A stretch of DNA of 64,000 nucleotides. It comes from Pagrus major. Its lineage: Eukaryota > Chordata > Actinopteri > Spariformes > Sparidae. The notes beneath the pieces are model-generated. The model was not told the DNA's origin. It saw only the letters and a program-made list of their open reading frames with translations, and ran no database searches. This document shows, one piece after another, positions 1 to 12,984 of the stretch (position 1 is the first letter of the stretch; each line of letters begins with the position of its first letter). Where the stretch lies: assembly GCF_040436345.1 (NCBI RefSeq), contig NC_133216.1, forward strand, positions 14,340,110 to 14,404,109, in the 5' to 3' direction. Both the position numbers and the translations under genes were made by a program.

Positions 1-1316
1 ATTTTGATTTATGCAGAAAGGCCTCATTTGTCAAGCAGGCTGAGTCAGTGCCTGATTTGCATAAAGCGTTCGTTTTCTACGTTCTGCTAATTAGCAATTT
101 GCAGCTTAATTGGAGAGTGGCTCTCGGTTAGGAGACAAAGCTATCCACATATAAAAATATCTCCAGATGTACTTTGGCGACACGACTCGCATCTCTGCTT
201 TGAGTCGTACTTTTCCACACTTTCTCCTCGTCTTATTCTTCGTCACCTCACTCTTTTCTTCAACATACCGTCTGATACTCGTGTTCCTGTGCAGCTTTCA
301 TAACTTTAAAGCAGCTATAATCGATGTTTATGTGCTAGCAAAGGATCACATGACTTGAGGTCGCTCACAGTGACGAAACCACAGATAACAATCGCTCAAC
401 TCTTCGGTTCCCCTCAGCTGTACGGAGGTCTTTTAAGTCATTGTTTTGATTCTTAACCGCATCTTTGCGCTCACCTTTGTCATTGTGATGTTAAGTAGGC
501 GGCTGTTCTGCAAAAAAGCTTCAAAACCCCTCCGAACAGGACATGTTGAGGACACAACTGCGGACAGACACAGTTAGGTCTGGTGAAAACCAAAATCAGA
601 GCTAAAATGATGGTGAATCTTGACTTACAATCATCAGGTGGACACAAACAAAACCCCAGATAAACAGCACAACAGCTGCTAGTACAGACAAATAGGTCAG
701 CAACGCTTGTGATTAATTATCTATGTTTAATTAAACGCTAGTAGTGGAGGCTGATGTCTGTTACATCCTGAAAAGGGTGTGTTAGTGGCCAATCAGGGAA
801 GGAAATGTAGTGACCCTAACCCTGCATCAGTGTTTCGCCTTCGTTTCCGGCTGTCCAAATTAAAAAACGCAACCCCAAACAAACGAGCAGTTTAGCCTCG
901 ACGTGTGAGGTAACAGACGCCATTATACATGATATTTTACGGCACTTTTATTCTTGGAAACGTATCTGAACATTTCATTCACTGTGACATCAGACTGCTG
1001 CTCCCTCGTGGAGTCGATGTAGACGGATCTGACCCGATCTGACTTTGTGTGGCGGTCCATTGGACTTTTTCAAGTAGGAAGTTTGCTCTCCACATGGATT
1101 TTACTTTGGTTATGATGACAGGGAAAACCCTGGCTTCATACCTGCTGGATGTGTAGAAGGCAGCTAACAACTTTAAAAATATTTCAGAAGTTGTGTTTTC
1201 AGCTTGTTGCCTGAAGATCATTTGTTCTCTCCTAGTGGAAAACAAGACATTTCAAAGTAAACTGACAACCATTAATTAAAATGTCTAACTCAGTCTGGTC
1301 TGTCTTTGTTTTCCAG
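1..1316. other. Non-coding stretch upstream of the znf296-like terminal exon
   Basis: No exon is supported here. It is presumably intron of the zinc-finger gene that ends at 3109, because that exon begins with a splice acceptor and the N-terminal BCL11-family exons are not found. The first 135 bases are dense in homeodomain and POU-type core motifs (an ATTTGCAT octamer, CTAATTAG, TTAATTGG) and read like a regulatory element. The remainder is unremarkable AT-rich DNA. Short ORFs here resemble no family known to me. Confidence 0.5.
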
Positions 1317-3109
1317 TTTCTGACGAGCCCTCCTATTTCACCTGCCAGCAGTGTGAAGGCCTGTTTCCATCTGCCTGGGCGCTCCTGCAGCACGCCCAGC
1401 ACACACACTCCTTCAGCATCTACCAAGAGGACGATGAGGACGACATTAGACGAGGAGGAAGAGGAGGACTCAAACAGCAGAAGCCCGCTGCAGCCACTCT
1501 GGACCCTCGCCGCCTGAGCCAAGCTCTCGCCTCTGCCTTTCAGCCCTCCGCCCTGCGCCTCAGTCGCTCCCGTCAGACACACACCACCTCCTCCTCCTCC
1601 TCCTCCGGTAACCTGCAGGCTCTGAACTTTTCAGTGCGGCTCAGGGAGCTCGCCGAGGGGAATGGCAACACCGCCGGCAGCTCTCCTGGAGGCCTGGTGC
1701 TGTCTCCGTCCTCTTCTCCGCCAGCAGCTTCTCCCTTTCCTCAGAACAGCGCCCTCCAGGGTGAGTTCCACTGCGAGCCGTGTGACCAGAGCTTCCAGTC
1801 CCTGCGCGCCCTGTCCGCCCACCGCCGGACTCACAACTGCGAAAGGCCCTATCACTGCGGCGTGTGCGGGGAGGCCTTCACCCAGAGCGGCCAGCTGGCC
1901 CGTCACATAAGGAGCCATCACAGGGTGGCTGGCGGTGCAGGAGGTGGATATGAGTTGGTGGAGATGGCGGTGATGGAGGAGGATGTAGGGAGGCAGGGGA
2001 TGAGAGGGAGATTTCAGATGCAGCCAGCCGGAATCATGGGGAAGGGAATGATTGGTGCAGATGTTAGAGCTCAAGGCCCCTCCGAGCTGGACCTGACCCT
2101 GCCCAAACACCCTTCCATCGCTTCAGGCCTGATGCTGCTGACCTCAGAGGTGAGACCGTCAGACCGGGAGCTGCTGAGGCTTTACCAGTGCCAGAGAGAG
2201 GGGGGAGAAAGAGCGGAGGAGGAGGGAGAGGGGCAGGGGGAGCCTCCGCACACCTCGCCCTGCGCCAGCCCCTCTGAAGGCTCGCTGGAGAGCGGAGAGA
2301 CGGGCGGCAGCGGCGAGAGTGGCATCGCCAGCGGCAACTGCACTCCCAAACGTCCAGAGATGGGCGACAGGGTGCGAGGAGTCGGAGAGTGGGAGAATGA
2401 GAGAGGAGAGATGATAGAGAGGGAGAACGAGTGGAGCTCGGTCAAAGTGAGCGAGGCTGTGCAGGAGTGGCAGAGGGAGAACGAGCGGAGGAGTGTAGGA
2501 GGAGCTGTCAGCAGCGGAGGAAACAACAGCAGTACCACGGCCGGCTCAGGTGGTAAGAAGAAGAAAGACGAAGCGTGCGAGTACTGTGGTAAACAGTTTA
2601 GAAACAGCAGCAACCTGACTGTGCACCGCCGCAGCCACACAGGCGAGAGACCCTACCGCTGCGGCCTCTGCAACTACGCCTGCGCCCAGAGTTCAAAGTT
2701 AACGCGCCACATGAAGACCCACGGCGCCCAGGGAGCCAAGGCTTCCTTTCTGTGCCAGCTGTGTGCCGTGCCCTTCACCGTCTACGCCACGCTGGAGAAA
2801 CACCTGAAGAAAGTTCACGGCCTGAGCCACGCCAGCGTTGGAGCGTACGCACAGGCAAGCGCCGCGGACACTCTGGCCGCCATTAAAGCTGAAGAAGCAG
2901 CAGCAGTGGTGGTGAAAATGGAGGAGGACGAAGCCAGTTTGGATCAGATCGAAATGGAGAGCAAAGTGCAGAGCGATGTGATGAAAAGCATGGAGGCGGA
3001 GGAGGGGCAGAGCCATGCGGAGTACGTGGAGAACATTAGGAGTCCAGCCATGGTGGGAGCACCTGAGAGCAACGCAGAAATGAGCTTGGCTTTGACTTCT
3101 GCGCCGTGA
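1317..3109 (+). CDS. znf296: BCL11-family C2H2 zinc-finger protein, ZNF296-like (3' terminal coding exon, partial gene)
   Basis: This is the last coding exon of a nuclear C2H2 zinc-finger protein of the BCL11A/BCL11B/ZNF296 family, sequence-specific transcriptional regulators. It opens after a pyrimidine-rich acceptor (AG at 1315-1316) and reads without a stop from 1319 to the TGA at 3107-3109, 596 residues. Six fingers are visible: one near the start ([19 protein letters not shown], very like BCL11 finger 1), a pair at about 1766-1924, and three at about 2573-2820. The last three, with [18 protein letters not shown] and [17 protein letters not shown], are nearly those of BCL11A. Between them lie the family motif [10 protein letters not shown] and long Ser/Pro/Gly/Glu-rich linkers; an acidic tail follows. 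BCL11 genes share this layout of one huge 3' exon. The N-terminal exons lie left of the window. Weak spacing between finger pairs and divergent middle fingers favour znf296 over bcl11a/b. Family is certain; the orthologue call is likely. Confidence 0.85.
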
Positions 3110-3167
3110 GAGCTGTTCTCATCCACTAATTGACATTAAAATGTATAGGATTTAACTCGCCCGCTCA

Positions 3168-3173
3168 AATAAA
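3168..3173 (+). terminator. Candidate polyadenylation signal of the znf296-like gene
   Basis: AATAAA lies 59 bases after the stop codon. A longer 3' UTR is also possible, since another AATAAA occurs in the CTCAATAAAGAG context near 5845, so this is a proximal candidate only. Confidence 0.4.
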
Positions 3174-6100
3174 CAGAACTCGTCCCATCATTGAACTGAC
3201 AGTCAAGTTAAACTGGAATCAAGTTTAAAGAAGAAGCTGAAGGAAGCAGCAGGCGGTCCCGTCCTCTCTGCCAGCACGGAGGCACCCAGCAGCCGTCACA
3301 CACTGTTCATGATTGTATGCAAAGCTGCTGGGTGAAACTAAGTGCCTACAGTTCTTTAGACCACAGAGCAAAAACAAGGCCATGACATTCAGCAGGGAGA
3401 TTACCAGAGCTCTTGAACAGGAAGTGAACCGCCACAGTCCACACCGACACAGGAAACTGATCACCATGTTGCAGCGCAGGATGCAAAAGACGAGTGATTT
3501 ATCTCTCTGGTGACCCACTGGACAGATTATTAACTGTCAGATAATATAAAGGGGATTATAATGAATAAAAAAGGCATAGCAATAAAAAAAGCGATGTTAA
3601 TATATTTTCAGCATCAGCAGATGGAGAGAGGTCTTACTGTGCTACCTAGCTGTTGCTGGTTTTCTTTTGGAGAAGACCTTTTAAAGACTAAAGATGTTCG
3701 AACAGACACGAGGGTGATATGAATCCAAACACTGTCTGCCTGCAGTTTCTCAGACTCTTCTTTTTAAAGGCGCTTGGTTGTCACAACACTTGTCACTTAA
3801 CGTAATGTTTACAGGGCTCACGGGGCCTGGCAAAGGTTGTGCTCCTGACTTTGTGACAGTATGTATGGATGTTTTTTGTTTTTTTTTGGTTTTTATTTTA
3901 TAAATGTGAATAATGAGACTTAAAAGTCTCATCTACTGATGTTTTTTCTTTTTCAGGATTAGTTTTCTATGCATAAAAAACTGCAATTGTACCTACATGT
4001 GAAACGGGTGTGTATTATTTTCCTCTATTTGTATCTATTATTGTGATGGTAACTTCTCTCTTTCACTGTTTACATTTGTAAAGTGCCGGACTGCTTGAAG
4101 CTCGTGCATGTTTTGCAGCCATTTTTTTTGTTTTGTTTTGTTGTCTGTGTTTGAATTATTCCTAATTTATGGATGCTGCATGTTGGTGGTTGTGTAACGG
4201 AAAAAAAAAAAGAAGCTGTTCCACTGCTGAACTAAAGGGTTGAGAGGTGATGGAGTAGCTGGTCGTTTGGTGGAGTTTTGTTGGAGGTGAGCACTTGGGT
4301 GAGTGAGTTGTGTGAATGTTTTTGTGTGTAGATACATATTGGAAAACATCCTCAGGTGACACCTCTACTTGAACCCTCTGTCCTGTGATCACGTGTCCAC
4401 GGCAGGACTCAGCCGCTCGTAATCTGGAGAATATGTCGATATTTTATCGAGACTTTATATCGTCTTAGAGTTTGAATATCGTGACATGATAAGTGTTGTC
4501 TTTTCTGTACTTACCAGACTGTTGTACTTGTTCTAATACTAATCAAGAATCTGATTGTGCTATTTTTTTCTGAAAGTACCAACAGTTATCCCAACAATAT
4601 TGTCACAATATGAAGTATTTCGTCGAAAATGTTGTTGGTTTCGTCACCCAGTCCTTGCATTTATGAAGTGCTTCTGAGGAGATTTCAAAATACCGTGTAA
4701 GGTGGTCACAGTACCAAAATGTTAAACTTCGATACAATAGTAGTTTAAAAAAATGACGCTCGATACCTCTCTCCATACCAAGGCAAAAAGAAAAACAGTT
4801 CTTGGCACACAAAAAAGGCTAAACGACAAACATCTGTGCAGCCTCGGGCTAAAAATCTGATTGTAGATCTGTTTTTTTTCAATAGCTTTGATACTGAATG
4901 TGAATGTTGTTGCTATTGCTTTAAAGACAACATCAAAATAGGCTAACCAGCTAGCGCCGGCGGTGTAAACACCAACACACATCTGGTTCCTGAGCTACCA
5001 GTCTGGACTGCTAGCTGCACAGCTAACTGTGCTTACTAGCTAATGGCAGCTACAGCTAGAAGCAGTTGGCGGTTACTCTGGTAATATGCTGCTCTTTATT
5101 TACTGTCAGATGAATCGAAGGGGCTCTGTGAAATGTTCGTGTCGTTAGTTTATGTTAGCCTACTCCATTTCTAAGCTAACGTTAGCTACTGTTGCTCTCT
5201 GTCAGCGGAGCAGAAGGGGCACGGAGACGAGGCATAAAGTCATTAAACAACGCAAACAAATCGTCGTCCACAGGCTTGTATAGGCGACCGAGAGAGACGG
5301 AGATGGTCTAATTTTTCACGTCACGCTCACATATGGCCAATAAAAAAGTTATTAATAAATGCAAACTGCTACAAATTATTACAGAGCCCCTTTAATATCT
5401 TGTGTCATGCGATATTACTTAAAGGCCGTATTTTGCAGCCCTGTGTGTCGTGCTGGATGAGGATCCTCGATGAGGATTTAGGTTCAGAAAGTTAAACAGG
5501 AGGACAAGTACAACAGGACAAAGTGGTCGAGTAGGGTGCTGCCAACTTTGTCGTGACTACTGTGATGACTCTGTGTTACCATAACTATGTCAGGGAAAAC
5601 AAATTCTTGTGTGTGTTGTGGACTGAATGATTCTGAGTGCAGTGTAACTGTTCAGGGATAATATTGTGTACATAGATTCTTGCTGTTGCTCTACTTATTG
5701 TTATTATTATTGTTATTATTATTATTATTAATATTAACTGCCTCCACTTTTCCTAGCATCGTCTCCTTTACGCTGGCTATTGTGAAGCTATACCGCTCTG
5801 CTGTCTTTGTAAACTCGACACCATTTTGTAATTGAGGAGCCTCAATAAAGAGTTGGGGTGACATATTTTTGTGTTGTGGAGTCTTTTCTCTCTCTCTCAC
5901 GTCTTTTTCTGCTTTTTTTTTTTCTTCTGTTCTTATTCTGGTCCCAACAACAAAGCTTCTGAAACTATTTTTAAGCATCTCCTCTCACCAGGACGTTGTC
6001 TTAGTCAGTGTGGGTCGTTCCTCTGAGGACCACAGTCAGCACTGAGTTATTAATTTTTAATGTGAGTGTTTGGATTAGGGACCCTCACTCCTTGTTTACA

Positions 6101-8074
6101 TCCTTGTGATGTTACCGGCTTTGTCTGGAAAACACTGTAATGTAATTCCAGCGGGGTGTGTATATGCGAGTGTGTGTGCTATATGTGCATATGTAGATAT
6201 ATTTGAGTTGGTGTCAATCATCCTGCAGGTTGTGAGATGAGTGCAGCGAGCTGTGATGGGACACGGGCGACAAGGGTTTCTCAGGATGCGAAATTAAGGA
6301 GGTGGGGAGGCATGTGTGTGTGTGCGTGCATGCATAAGGGGGGCAGTTTGGTTATTGTTTGTGGGCATGTTCGAAGGCAGAGTTGGGTGGGTTGGGAGTG
6401 TCAAGGGGTTGGGATAATTGCTGACTCCATTTTAAGGGCATAAAAACCTCTGCACCAGCATCTCTGGCCTTAACCCCACCCCCCAATGAAAATGATGTTC
6501 TATGATCCCTCTAGCTCATTAACAGCAGGTCTTTTAATGAGCTTTCAACAGGGTGGGGGCTGGGTAGATGAAGAGGAGGAGTGGGTTCGGATGGTGGAGG
6601 GTGATGAGGCGGGGGGGTTATTGCACCAGATGCACACACGCCCACTTCTACCAATTACCATTGTGTTATAAAGAATAAGGAGGAAGTGGAGACAGAAGCC
6701 CCTCGGACGCAGATGAGTCAGTTTGTCCGTTTCTGTCCACAGAGACAGAAAATAAACAAGGATAGTACAGGTGACAGGTAACATCCTGCGCCTCTCCCTC
6801 TGTCTGTTGGGCGCCACAGCGAGCGCCATTTGGTGCTCGTATGGACCCAATTATGTAAGGTAAGGTGATACACAGAAGAACACAGCCCAGCAGCCCCTAC
6901 AGCAAGTGGATATCTTTTCCACGTCCCCGACTGCCCTTTGTCTTCCTCAGGTCCACACCTCTCTGAGCCGCTGTCAAACCCTGCACAGGTCGGTGTCAGC
7001 GACCCAAACCAGCCAATCACAACACAAAGAGTTTATAACGTCTGCCAATAGGAGAGTGAGGCTGTGTGTTGGAGAGTGTTGTCTGACCCTGGGCGGTGGT
7101 AAGGTGGACTTTGAGATCTAATAGTTGAGCGAAAGCTTTTGTTGGTGTGGAAGGTGGGAGAGGCCGCTGTAGGACAGAAACATAATCAATAGAAACCAAA
7201 CCAAACTGGAAACTAGATAGCCACAGCTAGCCTTGACATTCGTTCACTGAAATTGGTAAATAAATCAATTTAGTTTGTTATCGCACATAAATAAGGCAGA
7301 AGCTGAAGTAGAATCAAAATGGCCAAATTAGTCCTGCAAATAAGCTAACTAGCTAATGTTAGCTTTTACAGAGTAACGGTGGCCTCGAACTACCAAATCA
7401 GTTTGTGACTTTTCATCAAGCTACTTTTAAATCACTTGATGTATCAAGTTGCAAATTAATTTATCATCTTAATTGAGTACGGTTAGTTACAATCATTTAA
7501 GTAATTAAGTACAACTTCAACCTTTCTGTAGGTATGCTCTCTACCTTTGTACAACAGTAGCCTATTGTTGTGATTCTGTTTTCTGACCTTATTTTGAACA
7601 CTGAACGCAGCAATCGGTTTGTCCTTGTAAGAATGTTAGAAATTCACTGATATGTTTTTGGCATTTATATTCAATAAACTTTAGAAAATATGTGTCCATG
7701 AATTTTATTTCACAATATGAAGACAGGCACATATTTCAAAGCCACCTTAATGTTTAATTTTGCACGTGGACCCCTTATTTTACAGAATATACATGCAAAA
7801 AATAAACATTTAGACAATAGTTAAACCATACATAAAAGAGAATAAAAGGTGAAAACAAGGGGATCAAATGAACAATAGGACACTAAAATGCAGCTACAGT
7901 ACAGGTATAGTCAGGGGTGGATTAAAACTTTAAAATCAGCCAAAGACATCAGGTGATCCAACTTTAATTCCTGCTGACTGGAGCGAAACATTTAAAGATC
8001 TTTTTACAGAGCCCTGTTTTCAATTTGTAAACTTCCAGAGATGAGATCAGATAAAGCAGCGAGATTGCCTGCGT
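3174..8074. other. Intergenic stretch with interspersed-repeat relics
   Basis: No coding exon is supported. It may include an extended 3' UTR of the znf296-like gene (AATAAA near 5845). An ATT-rich microsatellite lies at 5694-5730. Around 4920-5400 the sequence is rich in GCTAGC/GCTAAC-type words and ends in a phrase (ACAGAGCCCCTTTAA) that I associate with a common fish interspersed repeat. GT-rich runs occur near 6310. The remainder is featureless by eye. Confidence 0.45.
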
Positions 8075-8079
8075 CTGTT

Positions 8080-8400
8080 TTATTTATTTTTTTTCCAGTT
8101 TAAGTGTAGCAGAATAGGACCCAGGACAGAGCCTTGAGGAACACCACAATCCAGAGATTCAGATGAGGGATCCACTAACAGTGACTGAGACTCTCCTATC
8201 AGGTAGAGAACCAGGGCTGACTCACAGATAACCACCCACTGCCTACGACATAATTTGGAGTCAGAAATGCACCAAATCAGATCAGTCACCTGCATAATTT
8301 TTAAACCTAAAATTATGTTCAGCTCGACCTCATGGGTTCTCTTTATAGACACAAAGGCCTGTTTTTCTGGCAGTTCTGCCACAACCACAAATTCAGATTA
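8080..8400 (-). mobile_element. Non-LTR retrotransposon fragment (reverse transcriptase core, L2/CR1/Rex-like)
   Basis: On the - strand a 102-codon reading frame carries the reverse-transcriptase block LDCGVPQGSVLGPILLHL, the hallmark GVPQGSVLGP motif of LINE polymerases, preceded by a stretch typical of RT motif 2. The catalytic F-x-DD box is missing and the frame runs into a Lys/Asn-rich end, so this is a short dead fragment. The family was not resolved beyond the LINE class. Confidence 0.8.
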
Positions 8401-9764
8401 AATTTAAGATGATTAGCTCTGAAAATGCTCACAACAAAGGGAATGTATGAGCTATATGTTTGCTTTCCTGTGGGGCAGGCCTGTGGCCATGAGAGGCTCT
8501 CACTTATGTATGAGGGGATCGTGCTTTATCATGGAAAAAGCCAATTAACTGGGAGTTTTTAATTACATTTCTCATGGTATACTGTGTGATTCATCTCTGC
8601 AGTCCCTGTCCTCTTCCTCCCCACAATAGTTGAGGAGGAGGCAGAGGCTGAGGATTAAATCATCAGCAGCAGCGCAGACTGAGACGGGGATAACAAGAAA
8701 GAGAAAGATGCATTCGGGAGTGATCAGACAAACCACAGGACTCCCTCTCTGCTCTTTATCCTCGCACAGTTCCCACAATCCCCACCTTCTCTCGCCCGTC
8801 CCTCCTCCCGCAATGACCGCAGAGTGAAACCTGAACCCTGGAATTACACCCGCTTCACCTCTCCGCCTTCACCCTCCCCTCACACCTCCCACCCTCTGAA
8901 CCCCTAACAGTGAGAGTGTGAGAGGACGGGGTGAGAAGGGACAGTGTCCCAGGCAGCCGTCCATCAATCCAGCTCCTCTGTTTTTGCCATTCAACACTTT
9001 CAGATAATGAGAGGAGAGAAAGACAAGGAGGGTTCATTCTTATTGGGGGTTATATAATGTCACTGATCGCTGGGGACGAGCTCTGTGGGAGGAGTGTCAG
9101 CTCAGTTTGCTTTGAGAACGAGGAAGTGCCAATGAGACTGGAGACAGGTTGATTTAAAAACAAAAGGGAGGAAGTTCACTGATTTCTCTTTTCTCTCAGC
9201 ATGAGGCAGACTGTTACATCAAACAGGCAGATAATGATGGTGAAAACACATTTCAAACTAACCTAAATAAGGCTCTTCCCTGAGTAAAGGCCATGGGCTC
9301 ATTTTCATTCCAGTTATATAGCCTACTGAGGTGGTGTTTTAAAAGATTACAGGGACATACATGTACAAAAACCAAATACAATTGTTTTTTATATACATAG
9401 ACAGACATAAATGACCTCTATGAAAGCCAGATCAGTGTCTGAAATGAGCAAAGACTACAACTTTATCTACACAAACAAAATAGTGTAGTCTTTCAGCAGA
9501 TTTTAGCCACTATGATTGAAGATAAAGGATACAAAAAAGCTCAAAACATACATCGATACAAAGCAATCATGTGGAAATGTTTAGAGATGCATCATCTTGA
9601 TTTTCAGCAGTAATAATGCCAAATGTTAAAGGTAGAACTGGAAAATATGTCAAAATGTTTGATATTGAGACAATAGTAATTAAATCCAACAAATCATAAA
9701 CGCCTCGACCTTTTTGCCTAAAATATCCATGTTTTTTTTATGAATCACAGATAGTGATACCTAA

Positions 9765-10045
9765 AATATGTACGATACGATACATTTGATATGATACAAT
9801 TCAGTACATTACATATAATACAATACAAAGAGATACAATACATTAGATATGATGTTATGATAAGGATGCAATATGATACATTAGATGTGATGTGATACAA
9901 AATGTTTCATTATGATACAATATACATAACGATACAAAATGTTAGATATAATCTGATACAATATCAAACATATGATATGATACAATGCAATATAATACAT
10001 TACATATGATACAATATGATACAGTACAATACAACACCATAGGGT
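9765..10045. repeat. Degenerate GATACAATA-like low-complexity array
   Basis: About 280 bases are built from variants of GATACAATAC, GATACATTAGATATGAT and similar words without a strict period. It looks like an old, decayed tandem array with no coding content. Confidence 0.7.
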
Positions 10046-10446
10046 ATGGTGGGTACTCCATTTTCAGTTTTTGTAAGTTCTTTATGATGACTTGAATGAT
10101 GATGAATAAACCTTAATTGCTTGCTCTGACATAGTGTTCACACAAATAGTTACAAGTAGCTACGCTGGGCTGTTTAAGGATCTTCTACACATCAACTGTA
10201 CACAGCTACAGGCTGACTGACAACAGTTATGGGACAACCAAACATCCTACCGGGCCATGTAGAGCTGTTGTGGAGCTAATGAACATTCTGCACATGAATA
10301 AAGGCGTAGCTGTCCATGGTGTGAACTGAAATACAGCCATATCACAACCTGAAGAAGATGGAGGAGATAAAGTTATCAAACATCTGCCCTCAAAGTCACT
10401 CTGACCAACTTCCTCTAACGTCTGCTACTCACTTTGTCTCTGATAA

Positions 10447-10467
10447 ACACACACACACACACACACA
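10447..10467. repeat. (AC)n microsatellite
   Basis: A perfect dinucleotide run of about ten units. Confidence 0.9.
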
Positions 10468-11340
10468 TTTACTCTGTTCTTGCTGCACCTGGTGACCCTC
10501 CTTGTGAACCTAACACGAAAACACACAGTTATTCAGTTGCTCAGGTAATTACACACACACGAATGCACACACAAACAAATATTCAGGTCAGTCGGTGTCA
10601 GTCAGTCAGTATCGTCCATAACTGCTGGAAAAACTGGATTTGACCACACACCCCTGGGCTGCTGGGGTCAGAGGTGTTGCCTGGGTAACATGTATAGTAA
10701 GGTTAGTAGGCGGAGCTCAGTCCTGTGACAGGTGAAAATGCTTTCATGTGTTTGCTCCCTGCTGGCCTGAGGGCAGCTTCCAATCGCCTCCACCTGAGTC
10801 TTCACATGCAACAAATGTCCACTGTCAGTCCACTTATATCTCCTTATGTTTCACACACTTAAGTTGCCTTTTTGCACACTGCATTGGCATCATACGACTA
10901 ACATATGGTCTTTATTAGAATAAAACTGTGTTTTTCTGATTTTGTGCTTGTATTACTATACTTTTGAGCATTCTCTGGCACAATAATTCTCTGTCTTATC
11001 TTATCTTATTAGTGTGAATAAGCCTTCATTAGCATTCTTGTTCTCTATAAAGTCCATTGAGAGATGAGCTACATCCATACATTCACATTCACAGTGTTTT
11101 CCCATCTGTAGACACACAAACACAAAATGTGGTGGGCTGTTACCCTCAAACAAAGAACTAATATACTTTCATGAAAAGATATAAATAGATAACTTACAAT
11201 AACATATTGAACATCTTACGACCAACATATGGTCTTTACTTAATTAAAAGTAGCTGTAAAAATACTCTGCTACAATCTTAAGTCCTGCGTTTAAAATTTT
11301 ACTGAAGTAAAAGTAATTTACTAGCATCAGCAAAATGTAC

Positions 11341-12290
11341 TTTAAGATTAAGATTAAGATTAAGATTGTCTTTATTTATCCCACAATGGGGAAATTCACA
11401 TGTTACAACAGCTCGAGGTGCAACAGTACAAGTAGAATCAGAAAAATATGCATAGAAATATTAAATATTAAAATAAATAGAAAAACAATAAGATATTTAC
11501 AAAAAACAATAAGATATTTACAAAAGCAAACTTGAGTTGAACAGTCTGATGGCTGTTGGGATGAATGATCTGCGGTAGCGCTCCTTCTCACACAGTGTCT
11601 GCTGCTGAAAGAGCTGCTCAAGGCCCCCACAGTCTGGTGCAGGGGCTGAGAGGTGTTGTCCATGATTGACGTCAGCTTGGCTAACATCCTCCTCTCACCC
11701 ACCACCCCTATGGAGTCCAGTGGACAGTCCAGGACAGAGCTGGCCCTCCTGAACAGTTTGTTCAGTCTCTTTCTGTCCTTGTCTGTGCTGCTACCTCCCC
11801 AGCAGACCACTGCATAAAGGAGCGCTGATGCCACCACAGTGTCATAAAACGTTCGTAGTAATGTCCTCTGCACCCCAAAGGACCTCAGTCTCCTCACCAG
11901 ATGGAGGTGACTTTGGCCCTTCTTGTACAGGGCATCCGTGTTGTCAGTCCAGTCCAGTTTATTGTTAAGGTGAACACCCAGGTATTTGTATTTTGCCACC
12001 ATCTCTATGTCCAAACCCTGGATGTTCACTGGTGTGATATGTGGTGGTTGATCACTATCTCCTTTGTTTTACTGGTGTTTATATGCAGGTGGTTGCATTC
12101 ACACCAGTTAACAAAGTCGTTGATGACCCCCCTATATTCCTGTTCGTTCCCCTCAGACACACATCCAACAATGGCTGTATCATCGGAGAACTTTTGGAGG
12201 TGACAGTTCACGGTGTTGTGCGTGAAGTCCGATGTGTAGAGGGCGGAAAGGAAGGGAGAGAGCACCGTACCCTTAGGTATACAAAGTATT
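11341..12290 (-). mobile_element. 5'-truncated non-LTR retrotransposon (L2/CR1-type LINE), 3' half of the polymerase
   Basis: Reading on the - strand from about 12290 the translation gives LSPFLSALYTSDFTHN, then the catalytic box FSDDTAIVG, then after a frameshift near 12026-12029 YKYLGVHLNNKLDW and a LINE C-terminal region (LRTFYDTVVASALLYAVVCW, RMLAKLTSIMDN). The element ends at 11341 in an AAGATT hexamer run beside GTGAATTTCCCCATTGTGGG (- strand), the common 3' end of fish LINEs. The 5' half is absent, as expected from incomplete target-primed reverse transcription. Frame change and truncation make it inactive. Confidence 0.9.
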
Positions 12291-12984
12291 CATCATGCAG
12301 CATCTTGTTTTTTTTTTTTGTTTCGAATGGGATTAAATACCGTTAATATAGCTTAATCTATAACCAGTGTCCAGGAGAAGTGAACTTCATGTAATTAAAC
12401 AAGTAATTTAATTTTGGGCCATAAGAAGGAAGGAACTTTGTTTATGTTTGGTGTGAGTTAATCAGAAGTATTGATTGTTGATATGTATTAACAAATGTTC
12501 AGATAGGTTGTTGCATTTCATTTTAGAAGCTACCTGGTTAACTGAGTAACCCGCTCGGTGCACTACCCCCACCTGGACTCTGGTTTCTGGGAGGCAGGTG
12601 TCCGACTGATGGATGTTGTCAACAAAACCAAAGCTGACATTCTTTGCACTTTGCCATAAATTGTGAAGTACTTTATGTTTTGGTTCATGTATGACATGTG
12701 AACAAGTGGGTTCTTTGTGCAGTAAACACAACTGAGTGACTTTTTGTCTAATTATTTTCTGTTTTAACTTCGTATTACATTTACAATTTAATCTTTGACT
12801 GACGAAGCAGTTTGAGCTTCTTTCTAAGCAGCTTTAGTCAACACTTCTCCCTCGGGTAGTTTTGCTGCAGTTCAACTTCTTCAAGTGTGATGTAATTGTT
12901 GGTTCCTTTAACTGCGCTGTGCAGGTTAAGCTTCAACAGAGCAGGATGTGGAGCAACAACATTTCTGACCATAGAGTGTCGACC

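Larger units (their letters stand above)
8401..11339. other. Intergenic stretch: possible conserved block, GATACA-type array, CA repeat
   Basis: No gene is seen. A homeodomain-motif-rich block lies at about 8440-8590. A degenerate GATACAATA-like array occupies about 9765-10045. A CA microsatellite is at 10447-10467, and a copy of the AGTAAAAGTA repeat family is at about 11225-11340. The remainder is ordinary AT-rich DNA. Confidence 0.5.

Noticed and set aside
1631-3126. Several - strand ORFs opposite the zinc-finger exon
   Set aside because: They are antisense shadows of the GC-rich coding exon and show no domain.
5691-5978. - strand ORF ending in an Asn run
   Set aside because: The Asn run is the antisense of an ATT microsatellite; no domain upstream.
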